Assembly: GCF_029269265.1 (NCBI RefSeq)
Contig: NZ_JARIXP010000004.1
Span: forward strand, 1 to 64,000
DNA length: 64,000 nt
From: Rheinheimera sp. 1928-s
Lineage (GTDB): Bacteria > Pseudomonadota > Gammaproteobacteria > Enterobacterales > Alteromonadaceae
Direction: 5' to 3'
Under the pieces are notes generated by a model, which did no database searches, was not told the origin of the DNA, and saw only the letters and a list, made by a program, of their open reading frames with translations. Positions 9,989 to 18,633 of this stretch are shown piece after piece. Numbering within the stretch: position 1 is the stretch's first letter; the number at the start of each line of letters is the position of its first letter. Made by a program: the position numbers and the translations under genes.

Positions 9989-10357
9989 AGTTTCTTGCCC
10001 ATCGACGCTCTTTATAGAGCTTTGTTGTCATTATGTGTTGCTGAATAATCAGTCAACGCCCAATGGATATACAGGCTACAGCTCAGTGTGGTTCAGCCTG
10101 TTTTTTTATCTATCAAACGCTGAACAGGTTTAAAACCCGCGACAGTATATAATTCACCACTTCGGATTACAATTTATGTTTGATTTGGTTATCGAATTTC
10201 TGCGTACTCTACCCTACAGCATTCAACTTTGATGGCAATACGACCAGAGTCGAATACTTATTATCCAATCGCGCATTAAAATTGACTTTTAGGCAGCACT
10301 TGAAGTTAGAATAGGTGCGAAAAGGTTTAACCCAATTAAAACAACAGGAGAAATCCA
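9989..10357. promoter_or_regulatory. Divergent control region between sdhC and gltA
   Basis: No gene is seen in these 369 bp. For sdhC, the minus strand has TTGACT (10051-10056) and CATAAT (10030-10035) 15 bases apart. For gltA, the plus strand has TTGACT (10282-10287) and TAGAAT (10307-10312) 19 bases apart, about 45 bp before the start codon. In enterobacteria this region is controlled by ArcA, CRP and Fur/RyhB. I cannot identify their sites with confidence here. Confidence 0.55.
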
Positions 10358-11635
10358 ATGGCAGATAAAAAAGCTGTCGTGCAGATCGAAGGACAGGCAC
10401 CATTTGAACTTCCTATCTATTCTGGCACTGCAGGCACTGATGTTATTGATGTTCGTGCTTTAGGTCAGCAAGGATACTTCACCTTCGATCCGGGCTTTAT
10501 GGCCACGGGTTCATGCGAATCAAAAATCACCTATATCGATGGTGACAATGGCGTGTTGTTACACCGGGGTTACCCAATTGAGCAATTAGCAGAGCATTCA
10601 GATTATCTGGAAACCTGTTACCTGCTATTGGAAGGCGAATTGCCTGCTAAAGCTAAATACGATGAGTTTGTGCATACCATCACGCGCCACACTATGGTGC
10701 ATGAAAAAATTGCCTCATTTTTCCAAGGCTTCCGTGTTGACGCTCACCCTATGGCCATGCTCTGTGGTGTAGTTGGCGCTCTGTCTTCTTTTTATCACTC
10801 AGACCTGGACATTAACGACCCGGAGCAGCGTAAACGCAGTGCTCACCGCTTAATTGCCAAGTTACCTACTATCTCTGCCATGGCGTATAAGTACACTGTA
10901 GGTCAGCCTTTTGTGTACCCACGCAATGACTTAACCTATGCAGAAAACTTCCTGCATATGATGTTCTCTGTACCAGCTGAAGACTACAAAGTCAGTCCTA
11001 TTGTTGCCAAAGCAATGGACCGTATTTTTATGCTGCACGCAGACCATGAGCAAAACGCTTCAACATCCACAGTACGTTTAGCCGGTTCTTCAGGCGCAAA
11101 CCCATACGCTTGTATCGCTGCTGGCGTTGCATCTCTGTGGGGCCCTGCACATGGCGGCGCCAACGAAGCGTGCTTAAAAATGTTACAGGAAATCGGTTCT
11201 GTTGATCGTATTCCTGAGTTTGTAGCTCGTGCTAAAGACAAAAACGACAGTTTCCGTCTGATGGGCTTTGGTCACCGCGTTTACAAAAACTTTGACCCTC
11301 GTGCCAAAGTGATGCGTGAAACCTGCCACGATGTATTAAAAGAGCTGAACATCAAGGATCCTCTGCTGGATGTGGCGATGGAACTGGAGCGTATTGCGCT
11401 GTCAGACCCGTACTTCATCGAGAAGAAATTGTATCCAAACGTCGATTTCTACTCAGGTATCATTTTAAAAGCCATTGGTATTCCAACCAGCATGTTTACT
11501 GTGATTTTCGCTATGTCACGTACTGTAGGCTGGATCTCTCACTGGGACGAAATGTTGTCCGACAAAGGCCACAAAATTGGTCGTCCGCGTCAGCTGTACA
11601 CCGGCTACACCAAGCGCGACTACAAAAAAGCCTAA
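10358..11635 (+). CDS. gltA: Citrate synthase (type II)
   Basis: Condenses oxaloacetate and acetyl-CoA into citrate, the entry step of the TCA cycle. The 425-residue length and the N-terminal segment before the catalytic core are typical of the hexameric, NADH-sensitive type II enzyme of Gram-negative bacteria. Catalytic regions are visible: [28 protein letters not shown] with the first catalytic His, [14 protein letters not shown] with the second, and the Asp in VDFYSGI. A clear Shine-Dalgarno (AGGAGA) precedes the ATG. It is transcribed away from sdhC and ends at a strong terminator. Confidence 0.98.
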   Translation: MADKKAVVQIEGQAPFELPIYSGTAGTDVIDVRALGQQGYFTFDPGFMATGSCESKITYIDGDNGVLLHRGYPIEQLAEHSDYLETCYLLLEGELPAKAKYDEFVHTITRHTMVHEKIASFFQGFRVDAHPMAMLCGVVGALSSFYHSDLDINDPEQRKRSAHRLIAKLPTISAMAYKYTVGQPFVYPRNDLTYAENFLHMMFSVPAEDYKVSPIVAKAMDRIFMLHADHEQNASTSTVRLAGSSGANPYACIAAGVASLWGPAHGGANEACLKMLQEIGSVDRIPEFVARAKDKNDSFRLMGFGHRVYKNFDPRAKVMRETCHDVLKELNIKDPLLDVAMELERIALSDPYFIEKKLYPNVDFYSGIILKAIGIPTSMFTVIFAMSRTVGWISHWDEMLSDKGHKIGRPRQLYTGYTKRDYKKA

Positions 11636-11644
11636 CCTGCTGAT

Positions 11645-11677
11645 GAGGCCGGATGTTATGATCCGGCCTCGTTTTTT
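11645..11677 (+). terminator. Intrinsic terminator of gltA
   Basis: A perfect 10-bp stem (GAGGCCGGAT / ATCCGGCCTC, loop GTTATG) followed by GTTTTTT, beginning nine bases after the gltA stop codon. Confidence 0.93.
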
Positions 11678-11697
11678 ATAGCTTTAGGTTGCCAATC

Positions 11698-12912
11698 TTG
11701 AATTTCAATCTCCCCGCTTTACGGCAACAATTCCCGTTTTTTACCGCTCATCCGGATTGGATTTATCTGGATAACGCAGCCACTTTGCACAAGCCGCAAG
11801 CCGTGCTTGATGCAATGAATACCTTTTACAGCCATCAAAACAGCAATGTGCACCGTTCAGCTCATGGTTTAAGCCAACAGGCCACAGCGGCCTTTGAAGC
11901 GGCCAGAAGCACAGTTGCACACTTCTTAAATGCGCGTTTTCCCCATGAAATCATCTGGACCAGTGGCACCACTGCAGGTTTTAATCAGTTGGTTTTTGGT
12001 CTGATGGGGCCTGTTTTGCAGTCCGGCGATCGGGTATTAATTTCAACTATGGAACATCACGCCAATATAGTGCCCTGGCATATTCATGCTTTGCCCTTTG
12101 GGGTGGAGTTGGACGTCGTACCTTTGACGGCAGAACATCGTTTTGACCTGACTGCTTTTGCAGAATTATTAAAATGTAAGCCAAAGGTCGTCAGTATTAG
12201 CCATGTCTCTAATGCGCTGGGCCATATTCAGCCTATAGCGGAGATAGTGCGTCTGGCCAAGGCTGCTGGCGCTATAGTCATACTGGACGGTGCTCAGGGT
12301 ATTGTCTGGGAAAAAGTTGATGTACAGGCCTTGGATGTAGATTTTTATCTGTTTTCAGGCCACAAGCTCTATGGCCCAACAGGTAGTGGTGTTTTGTATG
12401 GCAAAACAGAGTATTTAGAGTTGCTGCGCCCACTGCTGGGTGGTGGCGAAATGATTAAAACGGTGAGTTTTTCTGGCAGCAGCTGGAACGATTTACCCTA
12501 CAGATTAGAAGCTGGCACGCCCAATATGGCGGGCGCTATTGGCCTTGCTGCCGCTATTGTATGGCTGCAACAACAGGATTTAGTCGCGATACAGCAGCAC
12601 AAACAAGGCTTGGTACAACGCTTTTATGAGGGTTGTCGTCGGATTCCGGCTTTAGAGCTGCTATCTGGTCCGACAACTAACGCAGGAATAGTGGCGCTCA
12701 ACCTGAAAAATGAGCACCCTGCCGACCTCGCAACCTTGTTAGACCAACAAAAGATCGCTGTTCGGGCCGGAACTCACTGTGCTATGCCGCTATTTCAGGC
12801 TATAAATAGCAAAGGTTCAGTACGTTTCTCTTTTGCTTGTTATAACAGTTTCGACGAAATTGACCACACTTTAGCTGCTTTAACTACTGCAGTGGAGCTA
12901 CTCGCTGAATGA
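11698..12912 (+). CDS. csdA: Cysteine desulfurase CsdA (SufS-like)
   Basis: PLP enzyme that removes sulfur from cysteine and hands a persulfide to CsdE. It has the conserved fold-type I aminotransferase layout: DNAATLHKPQ near the N-terminus, SGTTAGFN, the Schiff-base lysine in SGHKLYGPTG (about residue 223) and the persulfide cysteine in RAGTHCAMPL (about residue 361). There is no ATG. TTG codons at 11689 and 11698 are both in frame; the second has a TAGG Shine-Dalgarno nine bases upstream and gives the family-like start NFNLPALRQQFP, so I prefer it. It overlaps csdE by four bases. Confidence 0.92.
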   Translation: MNFNLPALRQQFPFFTAHPDWIYLDNAATLHKPQAVLDAMNTFYSHQNSNVHRSAHGLSQQATAAFEAARSTVAHFLNARFPHEIIWTSGTTAGFNQLVFGLMGPVLQSGDRVLISTMEHHANIVPWHIHALPFGVELDVVPLTAEHRFDLTAFAELLKCKPKVVSISHVSNALGHIQPIAEIVRLAKAAGAIVILDGAQGIVWEKVDVQALDVDFYLFSGHKLYGPTGSGVLYGKTEYLELLRPLLGGGEMIKTVSFSGSSWNDLPYRLEAGTPNMAGAIGLAAAIVWLQQQDLVAIQQHKQGLVQRFYEGCRRIPALELLSGPTTNAGIVALNLKNEHPADLATLLDQQKIAVRAGTHCAMPLFQAINSKGSVRFSFACYNSFDEIDHTLAALTTAVELLAE

Positions 12913-13361
12913 TCCGACCAGATATCTTTACAAAAACAGCTACAGCGCTAAAAAATATTTACGATAACCAACTGCCACAGTTACGTCAGTTGAAAGATTG
13001 GCAAAGTAAATACAGAATTTTAATGACGCTGGGCAAAGAATTACCGGCTTTTGACAGTGACTGGCACAGAGATGAGTTTTTAGTTCAGGGCTGTGAAAGC
13101 AAAGCCTGGCTGCTGCATTATCAGGACCCTGTTACAACACAGCACTTTTGGGCTTTTGACAGCGATGCCCGTATTGTCAAAGGCTTGATTATTCTGATCT
13201 TAGCGCAAGTGAATGCTTTAACCGCAGAAGAGTTCGCCAAGGCGACACCAGAGTTATTACTAAACGAATTGCAGCTACAACAAAATATCAGCCCCTCACG
13301 CAGCAATGGTTTGCTGGCAGTGTTAACTAAAATTAAAAATGGGGTCAGATCACATTGTTAA
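12909..13361 (+). CDS. csdE: Sulfur acceptor CsdE (SufE family)
   Basis: Accepts sulfane sulfur from CsdA and passes it on, in E. coli towards TcdA. The SufE fold is recognisable, with the acceptor cysteine in FLVQGCESKAWL (C62). The 150-residue protein begins in an ATGA overlap with csdA, so translation is coupled. Its last six codons (GVRSHC) and its stop codon are made by the left arm of a 43-bp perfect palindrome. The native C-terminus therefore appears to have been replaced or shortened by repeat insertion. The functional core ends before this tail. Confidence 0.92.
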   Translation: MIRPDIFTKTATALKNIYDNQLPQLRQLKDWQSKYRILMTLGKELPAFDSDWHRDEFLVQGCESKAWLLHYQDPVTTQHFWAFDSDARIVKGLIILILAQVNALTAEEFAKATPELLLNELQLQQNISPSRSNGLLAVLTKIKNGVRSHC

Positions 13362-13384
13362 CAGTTAACAATGTGATCTGACCC
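13342..13384. repeat. 43-bp perfect palindrome (REP-like) between csdE and tcdA
   Basis: Two 21-base arms, starting GGGTCAGATCACATTG, are perfectly complementary around a single central A. The left arm lies inside csdE and supplies its stop codon; the right arm ends five bases before the tcdA stop. The outer GGGTCAGA/TCTGACCC core is shared with hairpins at 33170 and 47288. No long T-tract follows on either strand, so it is better described as a REP-like repeat than as a classic terminator, though it could block both convergent transcripts. Confidence 0.85.
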
Positions 13385-13389
13385 TAATT

Positions 13390-14175
13390 TCATTTATTCG
13401 CTTTTTCCGCCAGCTTTTTCAGCACTTTTGATACAGCAACAAAAGCAAAAGAGCCTGTCACCACAGTCACAGCACCAAAACCACCACTGCAGTCTAAGCG
13501 CATAGGGCCTTCCAGTTCTGGTTTGGTCTGGCAAACAGTGCCATCGCCTTTTGGATACACCAGTTGCTCAGTTGAATACACAGCATCTATGCCAAAACGC
13601 CGTTTGGGGTTGCGACTGTAGTTGTAGTCACGGCGCAGCGTATTACGGACCTTAGATAACAAAGGGTCGTACACAGTCTGACTTAAGTCGGCCAGCTGAA
13701 TCTGAGTGGGATCCACCTGCCCGCCAGCTCCGCCTACTGTCACTATCGCAATTTTATTACGTTTGCAGTGTGCAATCAGCGCCACTTTGGCTTTAATGGA
13801 GTCGATGCAATCCACCACATAGTCAAAATCGGTGCTCATCAGCTCAAACAAATTGTCAGAGCTAACAAAATCTTCCACCTGATGCACTCTACAGTCCGGG
13901 TTGATTGCTTTGATCCGCTCTGCCATCACCGCCACTTTGTCTTTGCCTATGCTGTCAGACAAAGCATGCAGCTGCCTGTTGGTATTGCTGATGCAAATAT
14001 CATCCAAATCAATCAGAGTTATTTCACCTATGCCCGAGCGCGCCAAAGCTTCAGCGGCCCAGCTGCCAACCCCACCAATGCCAACCACACAGACATGAGC
14101 CTTCTGAAACGCATCCAGCGCTTTGGTACCATACAAACGGCCTATGCCGGCAAAACGTAATAAATAATCGGACAC
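13390..14175 (-). CDS. tcdA: tRNA threonylcarbamoyladenosine dehydratase TcdA
   Basis: Cyclises t6A37 to ct6A in ANN-decoding tRNAs, using an E1-like adenylation reaction. The 261-residue product has the E1/ThiF Rossmann loop GIGGVGSWAAEALARSGIG, the acidic segment LIDLDDICISNTNRQ and DCIDSIKAK. The C-terminal region DCSGGFGAVTVVTGSFAFVAV is also present. The start is GTG at 14175 (SDYLLRFAGIGRLYG). The frame is open far upstream, but that stretch is the neighbouring gene in another frame. In E. coli tcdA sits next to csdE and uses the CSD sulfur-transfer system, and the same pairing is kept here, although convergently. Confidence 0.93.
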   Translation of the reverse strand: MSDYLLRFAGIGRLYGTKALDAFQKAHVCVVGIGGVGSWAAEALARSGIGEITLIDLDDICISNTNRQLHALSDSIGKDKVAVMAERIKAINPDCRVHQVEDFVSSDNLFELMSTDFDYVVDCIDSIKAKVALIAHCKRNKIAIVTVGGAGGQVDPTQIQLADLSQTVYDPLLSKVRNTLRRDYNYSRNPKRRFGIDAVYSTEQLVYPKGDGTVCQTKPELEGPMRLDCSGGFGAVTVVTGSFAFVAVSKVLKKLAEKANK

Positions 14176-14188
14176 GTAAATTACTCTT

Positions 14189-14896
14189 TTACTCAACAAC
14201 TTTAGAGGTTGTTGGTTTTTGATAAGAAGGCCAATCCAGCAATGCAGGCTCTGCCCAGTGCTGATCCAGATGCTGCAACAAGGATGGCGATAAAAACTCT
14301 GTGCCATCAGATGGAGGCAACACCAGCTTAATGTCAGTGCCACGCCAGCTAAAATACAGCGCATAAGCATGCAGATAGAGACGGTCTGCCGCTGTACCCT
14401 GATACAACTCATCCCCTAAAATAGCGGCGCTGACACTTTTTAAAGCAACACGCACCTGATGGGTTTTGCCGGTAAAAGGCTTGACCAAAAAAGCTCTGCG
14501 CCCTTCCACCTGGTAAAAAGCTGAGACAAAATAACTGACCGCAGCATTAGTTAACGTACTGGTCAATTTCCAGGCCGAACGACGCGCCTGCACCATATCG
14601 CCTTTGACCCAGCCTTGTTTTTTCTTTGGTTTTTGATCCGTCAGCGCCAAATAAAACTTTTGGATCTGCTGGTTTTGAAAAAGTTGTGACAAGTCCGCTG
14701 CAGCTTCACTGCTTTTCGCCAGCAGCAATAAACCTGAAGTGCCTTTGTCTAAGCGGTGCACGGCATAGAGCTTTAAGCTAAACTGAGCTTCCGCTAAGGC
14801 AACTACTCCGGCTTCAAACTCGGAATGAAAACTGCTGCCGGAAGGTTTATCCAGCACCAGAAAATCGACGTGATCAAATACCAGTGTCAATGACAT
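14189..14896 (-). CDS. RluA-family RNA pseudouridine synthase
   Basis: A 235-residue member of the RluA group. The catalytic motif HRLDKGTSGLLLLAK has its aspartate at residue 50, and KPFTGKTHQVRVALKSVSAAILGDELY is the second conserved block. There is no S4 domain. Its short length and divergent C-terminus suggest the RluA subgroup often found next to kdsB or tcdA in Alteromonadales rather than RluC or RluD; the RNA target is unknown. The start codon lies directly after the kdsB stop, implying cotranscription with the msbA-lpxK-kdsB genes. Confidence 0.85.
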   Translation of the reverse strand: MSLTLVFDHVDFLVLDKPSGSSFHSEFEAGVVALAEAQFSLKLYAVHRLDKGTSGLLLLAKSSEAAADLSQLFQNQQIQKFYLALTDQKPKKKQGWVKGDMVQARRSAWKLTSTLTNAAVSYFVSAFYQVEGRRAFLVKPFTGKTHQVRVALKSVSAAILGDELYQGTAADRLYLHAYALYFSWRGTDIKLVLPPSDGTEFLSPSLLQHLDQHWAEPALLDWPSYQKPTTSKVVE

Positions 14897-15661
14897 CTAT
14901 AAAGCTGCCGCTACCAGACGGGCACGTTCTAAATCTTCAGGCGTATCTACGCCCACTGCAGGAGTTTCCAGCGCAGTCGCTACATGAATAGCTTCACCTT
15001 GCCACAAGACTCTGAGCTGCTCTAAGCATTCAATTTGTTCCAGCTGTGATGCTGGCCAACTGACATAATCCTTAATAAAACCAGCACGGTAAGCGTAAAT
15101 GCCTATATGACGGCGATAAATATCAGCCAGAGCTACAGTAAAATTTTTATCGCGATCAAAAGGGATCACAGAGCGGCTGAAATACAGTGCATAACCATTT
15201 TTATCGCTTTGTACTTTCACCACATTCGGGTTTTGTACTTCATCCTGATGTTCAATAGGTACAGATAGAGTCGCCATGCGGGCTTTGCTTTGACTGGCTA
15301 AATTCTCTGCCACCTGACGGATAATAGCAGGCGGAATAAAAGGCTCATCGCCCTGCACATTCACGACCACAGTATCATCAGCCAAAGCTAATAAAGACAC
15401 CACTTCGGCCAGTCGCTCGGTGCCAGAGTTGTGCTCTGGACTGGTCATACAGACTTCGGCACCAAAGCTTTCACACACCTGCTGCACACGGGCATCATCA
15501 GTGGCTATAACAACCCGCTCTGCACCACTTTTAATAGCCTGACGGTACACCCGTTCAATCATACTTTGGCCGGCAATATCGGCCAGCGGTTTACCAGGTA
15601 AACGGCTGCTGGCGTAACGGGCCGGAATAACAACCAGAAACCCCGCTGTTACTAACGCCAT
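14897..15661 (-). CDS. kdsB: 3-Deoxy-manno-octulosonate cytidylyltransferase (CMP-Kdo synthetase)
   Basis: Activates Kdo as CMP-Kdo for lipid A-core assembly in the cytoplasm. The 254-residue protein has the nucleotidyltransferase start [20 protein letters not shown]. It also has [13 protein letters not shown] and the substrate region [10 protein letters not shown], all typical of KdsB. The ATG overlaps the end of the upstream Trm112 gene by ten bases. The order lpxK-ycaR-kdsB is the conserved gammaproteobacterial arrangement. Confidence 0.96.
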   Translation of the reverse strand: MALVTAGFLVVIPARYASSRLPGKPLADIAGQSMIERVYRQAIKSGAERVVIATDDARVQQVCESFGAEVCMTSPEHNSGTERLAEVVSLLALADDTVVVNVQGDEPFIPPAIIRQVAENLASQSKARMATLSVPIEHQDEVQNPNVVKVQSDKNGYALYFSRSVIPFDRDKNFTVALADIYRRHIGIYAYRAGFIKDYVSWPASQLEQIECLEQLRVLWQGEAIHVATALETPAVGVDTPEDLERARLVAAAL

Positions 15662-15846
15662 TGGTCCGCCTCATCCAGACTTAAAGTACGGGCTTCAGAA
15701 GTTAATAGCACAGGAATATGTTGTTTTACCGGATAAGCCAGACGGTCTGCAGTGCAAATCAGCTCCTGCTTTTCTTTATCCAGTTTCAGTTTGTTTTTAC
15801 AAATTGGACAAGCAATGATGTCCAGCAAAGCGATATTTAAAGCCAT
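15652..15846 (-). CDS. ycaR: Trm112-family zinc-ribbon protein (YcaR-like)
   Basis: A 64-residue protein with a CPIC pair near the N-terminus ([16 protein letters not shown]) and the segment [20 protein letters not shown] that defines the Trm112/UPF0434 family. Family members act as small activating partners of methyltransferases; the role of the bacterial lpxK-kdsB version is not settled. It starts one base inside the lpxK stop and ends inside kdsB, so it is tightly coupled to lipid A/Kdo genes. Confidence 0.93.
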   Translation of the reverse strand: MALNIALLDIIACPICKNKLKLDKEKQELICTADRLAYPVKQHIPVLLTSEARTLSLDEADQWR

Positions 15847-16817
15847 TAGTTATCTCTCCATTGGTTCAGCTGTAGCTGCAACCAAAATTTAAATTCATCC
15901 GGTAATTGAGCCTCGACCGGCAGGTAATACCAATTGGCTTTGGCAAAAGCCCGGCATTTGACCGCATCTTTTTCAGTCATCAAGAGTGGGCCTTCAATGC
16001 CCGCCAAGCTTTGTTCATCAAAAGCATAATGATCGCGGAAAAACTCTGTGGCTTTAATCTCAATACCAAAGCTTTTTACCGTATCGACAAAACGTTGTGG
16101 ATTGCCTATGGCCGCCACTAAAGTCACAGCTTGTGTTTGTTCTGACCACTGGCTTTGACCATCTAAAGCAACAGGAGCAACAGGTTTTAACGCCATTTTA
16201 TACTGTGCAGACTGGAAATCGCCGCTATTTACAATAACCGCATCGACGCTTTGTAAACGTGATACCGGTTCACGTAAAGGCCCTGCTGGCAATAACTGCT
16301 GATTACCCAGTCCGCGCTGACCATCAATTAACACCAACTCCAAATCGCGTTTTAATCTGTAGTGCTGTAAACCATCATCGCTAATGACAATATCGCAGTC
16401 CGTGGTTTCCAACAGATACTGAGCTGCTGCTACTCTGTCTGGGCACACCACCACAGGACAGTGACTTTTGCTGGCCAACAGCAAAGGCTCATCGCCCACA
16501 TCAGCGGCTAAATGCAACGAAGTAACCCGCACTGGTTCAGTGATCCGGGCACCATAACCACGGCTGACAATACCGGGGGTAAAACCCTGCTCTGTTAAAC
16601 ACTGACAGAGCCAAAGCGTAAAAGGGGTTTTTCCTGTGCCTCCAACTGAAATATTACCGACAATAACAACGGGTTTTTCCACAGCAAAAGATTGAAACCA
16701 GCCGCGCTGATAACCAACACGGCGAATTGTAGCCACCAGCCGATACAACAAACTTAAAGGCCAAAACAACAGTGTAAAAGGATGCTGTTTATACCAGCCA
16801 CGCTCCCACCAGTTCAT
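15846..16817 (-). CDS. lpxK: Tetraacyldisaccharide 4'-kinase
   Basis: Phosphorylates the 4' position of the lipid A precursor at the inner membrane. The 323-residue protein has an N-terminal hydrophobic membrane-binding segment ([17 protein letters not shown]), the Walker A motif [13 protein letters not shown] and the characteristic segment SRGYGARI. It also contains [17 protein letters not shown]. It starts one base inside the msbA stop codon (TGATG), which implies coupled translation with the lipid A flippase. Confidence 0.96.
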   Translation of the reverse strand: MNWWERGWYKQHPFTLLFWPLSLLYRLVATIRRVGYQRGWFQSFAVEKPVVIVGNISVGGTGKTPFTLWLCQCLTEQGFTPGIVSRGYGARITEPVRVTSLHLAADVGDEPLLLASKSHCPVVVCPDRVAAAQYLLETTDCDIVISDDGLQHYRLKRDLELVLIDGQRGLGNQQLLPAGPLREPVSRLQSVDAVIVNSGDFQSAQYKMALKPVAPVALDGQSQWSEQTQAVTLVAAIGNPQRFVDTVKSFGIEIKATEFFRDHYAFDEQSLAGIEGPLLMTEKDAVKCRAFAKANWYYLPVEAQLPDEFKFWLQLQLNQWRDN

Positions 16818-18577
16818 CAGGCCTCGCTAAATTGCATTTTATACAACTGAGCATAGTAGCCATTTTGTGCCAGCAAAGACTGATGAGTGCCCTGCTCTAC
16901 GATCTGGCCCTGATCCATCACTAAAATCTGGTCAGCATTTTCAATAGTAGATAAACGGTGCGCTATGACAATACTGGTACGGCCTTTAAACAACTCTTCT
17001 AAAGCCCCCTGTATTTTACGCTCTGATTCGGTATCCAATGCTGAAGTGGCTTCATCCAGAATAAGCACAGGAGCCTGGCGCAATAAAGCCCTGGCTATGG
17101 CTATACGCTGGCGTTGACCACCGGATAAAGTCACACCATTTTCGCCGATTTCTGTGTCCAGCCCTTGTGGCATCTGGCTGACAAATTCCATCACATGGGC
17201 TTTTTCCGCCACGTTAATTAAATGCTCGCGGCTTAATTCACCACGATAACCATAAGCGATATTATTGGCGATGGTGTCGTTAAACAGTACCACTTGCTGC
17301 GAGACCACAGCCATTTGCCCGCGTAGTGAGTCCAGCGTGCAGTCTTTAGTATTGATGCCATCCAGCAGAATTTCGCCTTGTTCAATTTCATAAAAGCGCG
17401 GCAATAAGTTGGAAATAGTAGTTTTACCACTACCGGAGCGGCCAACTAAAGCCGCAGTCTGGCCAGGTTCTACTTTGATATTGATCTGTTTTAACACCTG
17501 TTTTTCATGACCAGGATAGTTAAAGCTTAAGTTCTTTATTTCAATGGCGCCTTTTACCTGCCCAAGCTCGAGAGTGCCGGTGTCCTGCTCTGGTTTTTCA
17601 TCCAACACTAAAAATACATTGGTTGCTGCAGCCATACCACGCTGGAAATCACTGTTCACTGTCGTCAGCTGTTTAAGCGGTTTCAACAACAGCATCATGG
17701 CGGCCAGAATTTCACTGAAAGTACCAGGGGTTAAGGTATCGAGCATAGCCGGAAAGCTGGCAAGATAAATAACAAAAGCCAAAGCAAAAGAAGCGATCAG
17801 CTGCACCAGCGATACACTGATGGAACGGGTCGCCTCCATTTTCACATCCAACTGGCGGTTGCGATTATTCACTGCCTTAAATCTGGCGTTTTCCAGTTCG
17901 GCAGAACCAAAGGATAAAATCACTTTATGACCATTCAGCATTTGCTCTGAACTGGTGGTGACATCCCCCATGGCATTTTGCATATTGCTACTGATTTTGC
18001 GAAAGCGTTTTGACACTTGAGTCACGATCACGGCGATCACTGGTGCTATCACCAGAAAAATAAGCGACAGCTGCCAGCTGTTATAAAACATCAGGCCCAG
18101 ACAACCTAAAACAAAAACACCTTCGTGAATAAGCACCATCAGCGCTTTACTGGAGGCTTGTTTAATTTGCTCGGCATCGTAGGTAATTTTGGAAATCAGC
18201 TCGCCGGTCGAATGTTTATCATGATAACTGACAGGTAAGGCGATCATCTGACGGAATAATTGCTGGCGTAAGTCTTTGACTATATGAGTGCCAGCCCAGG
18301 TTAGGCAGTAGCTGGAAATAAAATGAAACACACCGCGCAGGAAAAACATCCCCACCACAAAAACCGGCGCCCAGGCCAGGTAAGCCATATCTTTTTGGGT
18401 AATGCCTCTGTCGATAAAACTGGAAAACTGGGAAATAAAATACACGTCCACGCAGGCATAGCCGGCCATACCCAGCATGGCCAGTGCAAAGCCGGCTTTA
18501 TAGGGTTTTAAATACCGCAGCAGGCGCTGAAAAGTGCTGATTGAACCCGTTGTTTGTGAAGACAAATTTAACCCCAA
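16817..18577 (-). CDS. msbA: Lipid A/phospholipid export ABC transporter MsbA
   Basis: Homodimeric half-transporter that flips core-lipid A across the inner membrane. The 586-residue protein has six N-terminal transmembrane helices (about residues 25-300). A full nucleotide-binding domain follows: Walker A GRSGSGKTT, signature LSGGQRQRIAIARALL, Walker B VLILDEATSALD and the switch His in VIAHRLSTIE. It follows comEC by 56 bp and precedes lpxK, the conserved comEC-msbA-lpxK order. Confidence 0.96.
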   Translation of the reverse strand: MGLNLSSQTTGSISTFQRLLRYLKPYKAGFALAMLGMAGYACVDVYFISQFSSFIDRGITQKDMAYLAWAPVFVVGMFFLRGVFHFISSYCLTWAGTHIVKDLRQQLFRQMIALPVSYHDKHSTGELISKITYDAEQIKQASSKALMVLIHEGVFVLGCLGLMFYNSWQLSLIFLVIAPVIAVIVTQVSKRFRKISSNMQNAMGDVTTSSEQMLNGHKVILSFGSAELENARFKAVNNRNRQLDVKMEATRSISVSLVQLIASFALAFVIYLASFPAMLDTLTPGTFSEILAAMMLLLKPLKQLTTVNSDFQRGMAAATNVFLVLDEKPEQDTGTLELGQVKGAIEIKNLSFNYPGHEKQVLKQINIKVEPGQTAALVGRSGSGKTTISNLLPRFYEIEQGEILLDGINTKDCTLDSLRGQMAVVSQQVVLFNDTIANNIAYGYRGELSREHLINVAEKAHVMEFVSQMPQGLDTEIGENGVTLSGGQRQRIAIARALLRQAPVLILDEATSALDTESERKIQGALEELFKGRTSIVIAHRLSTIENADQILVMDQGQIVEQGTHQSLLAQNGYYAQLYKMQFSEA

Positions 18578-18633
18578 AGAATATGAAAACCGCCGCCATT
18601 CTACCTTGTTGTTTCGGCTCTTTCAGCAATTGT

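Noticed and set aside
9834-10031. Small minus-strand ORF upstream of sdhC
   Set aside because: It overlaps sdhC in another frame and its sequence is not protein-like; the region is better read as promoter and leader.
13390-14412. 340-residue TcdA with N-terminal extension
   Set aside because: The first 79 codons overlap the pseudouridine synthase gene in another frame; GTG 14175 gives the standard start.
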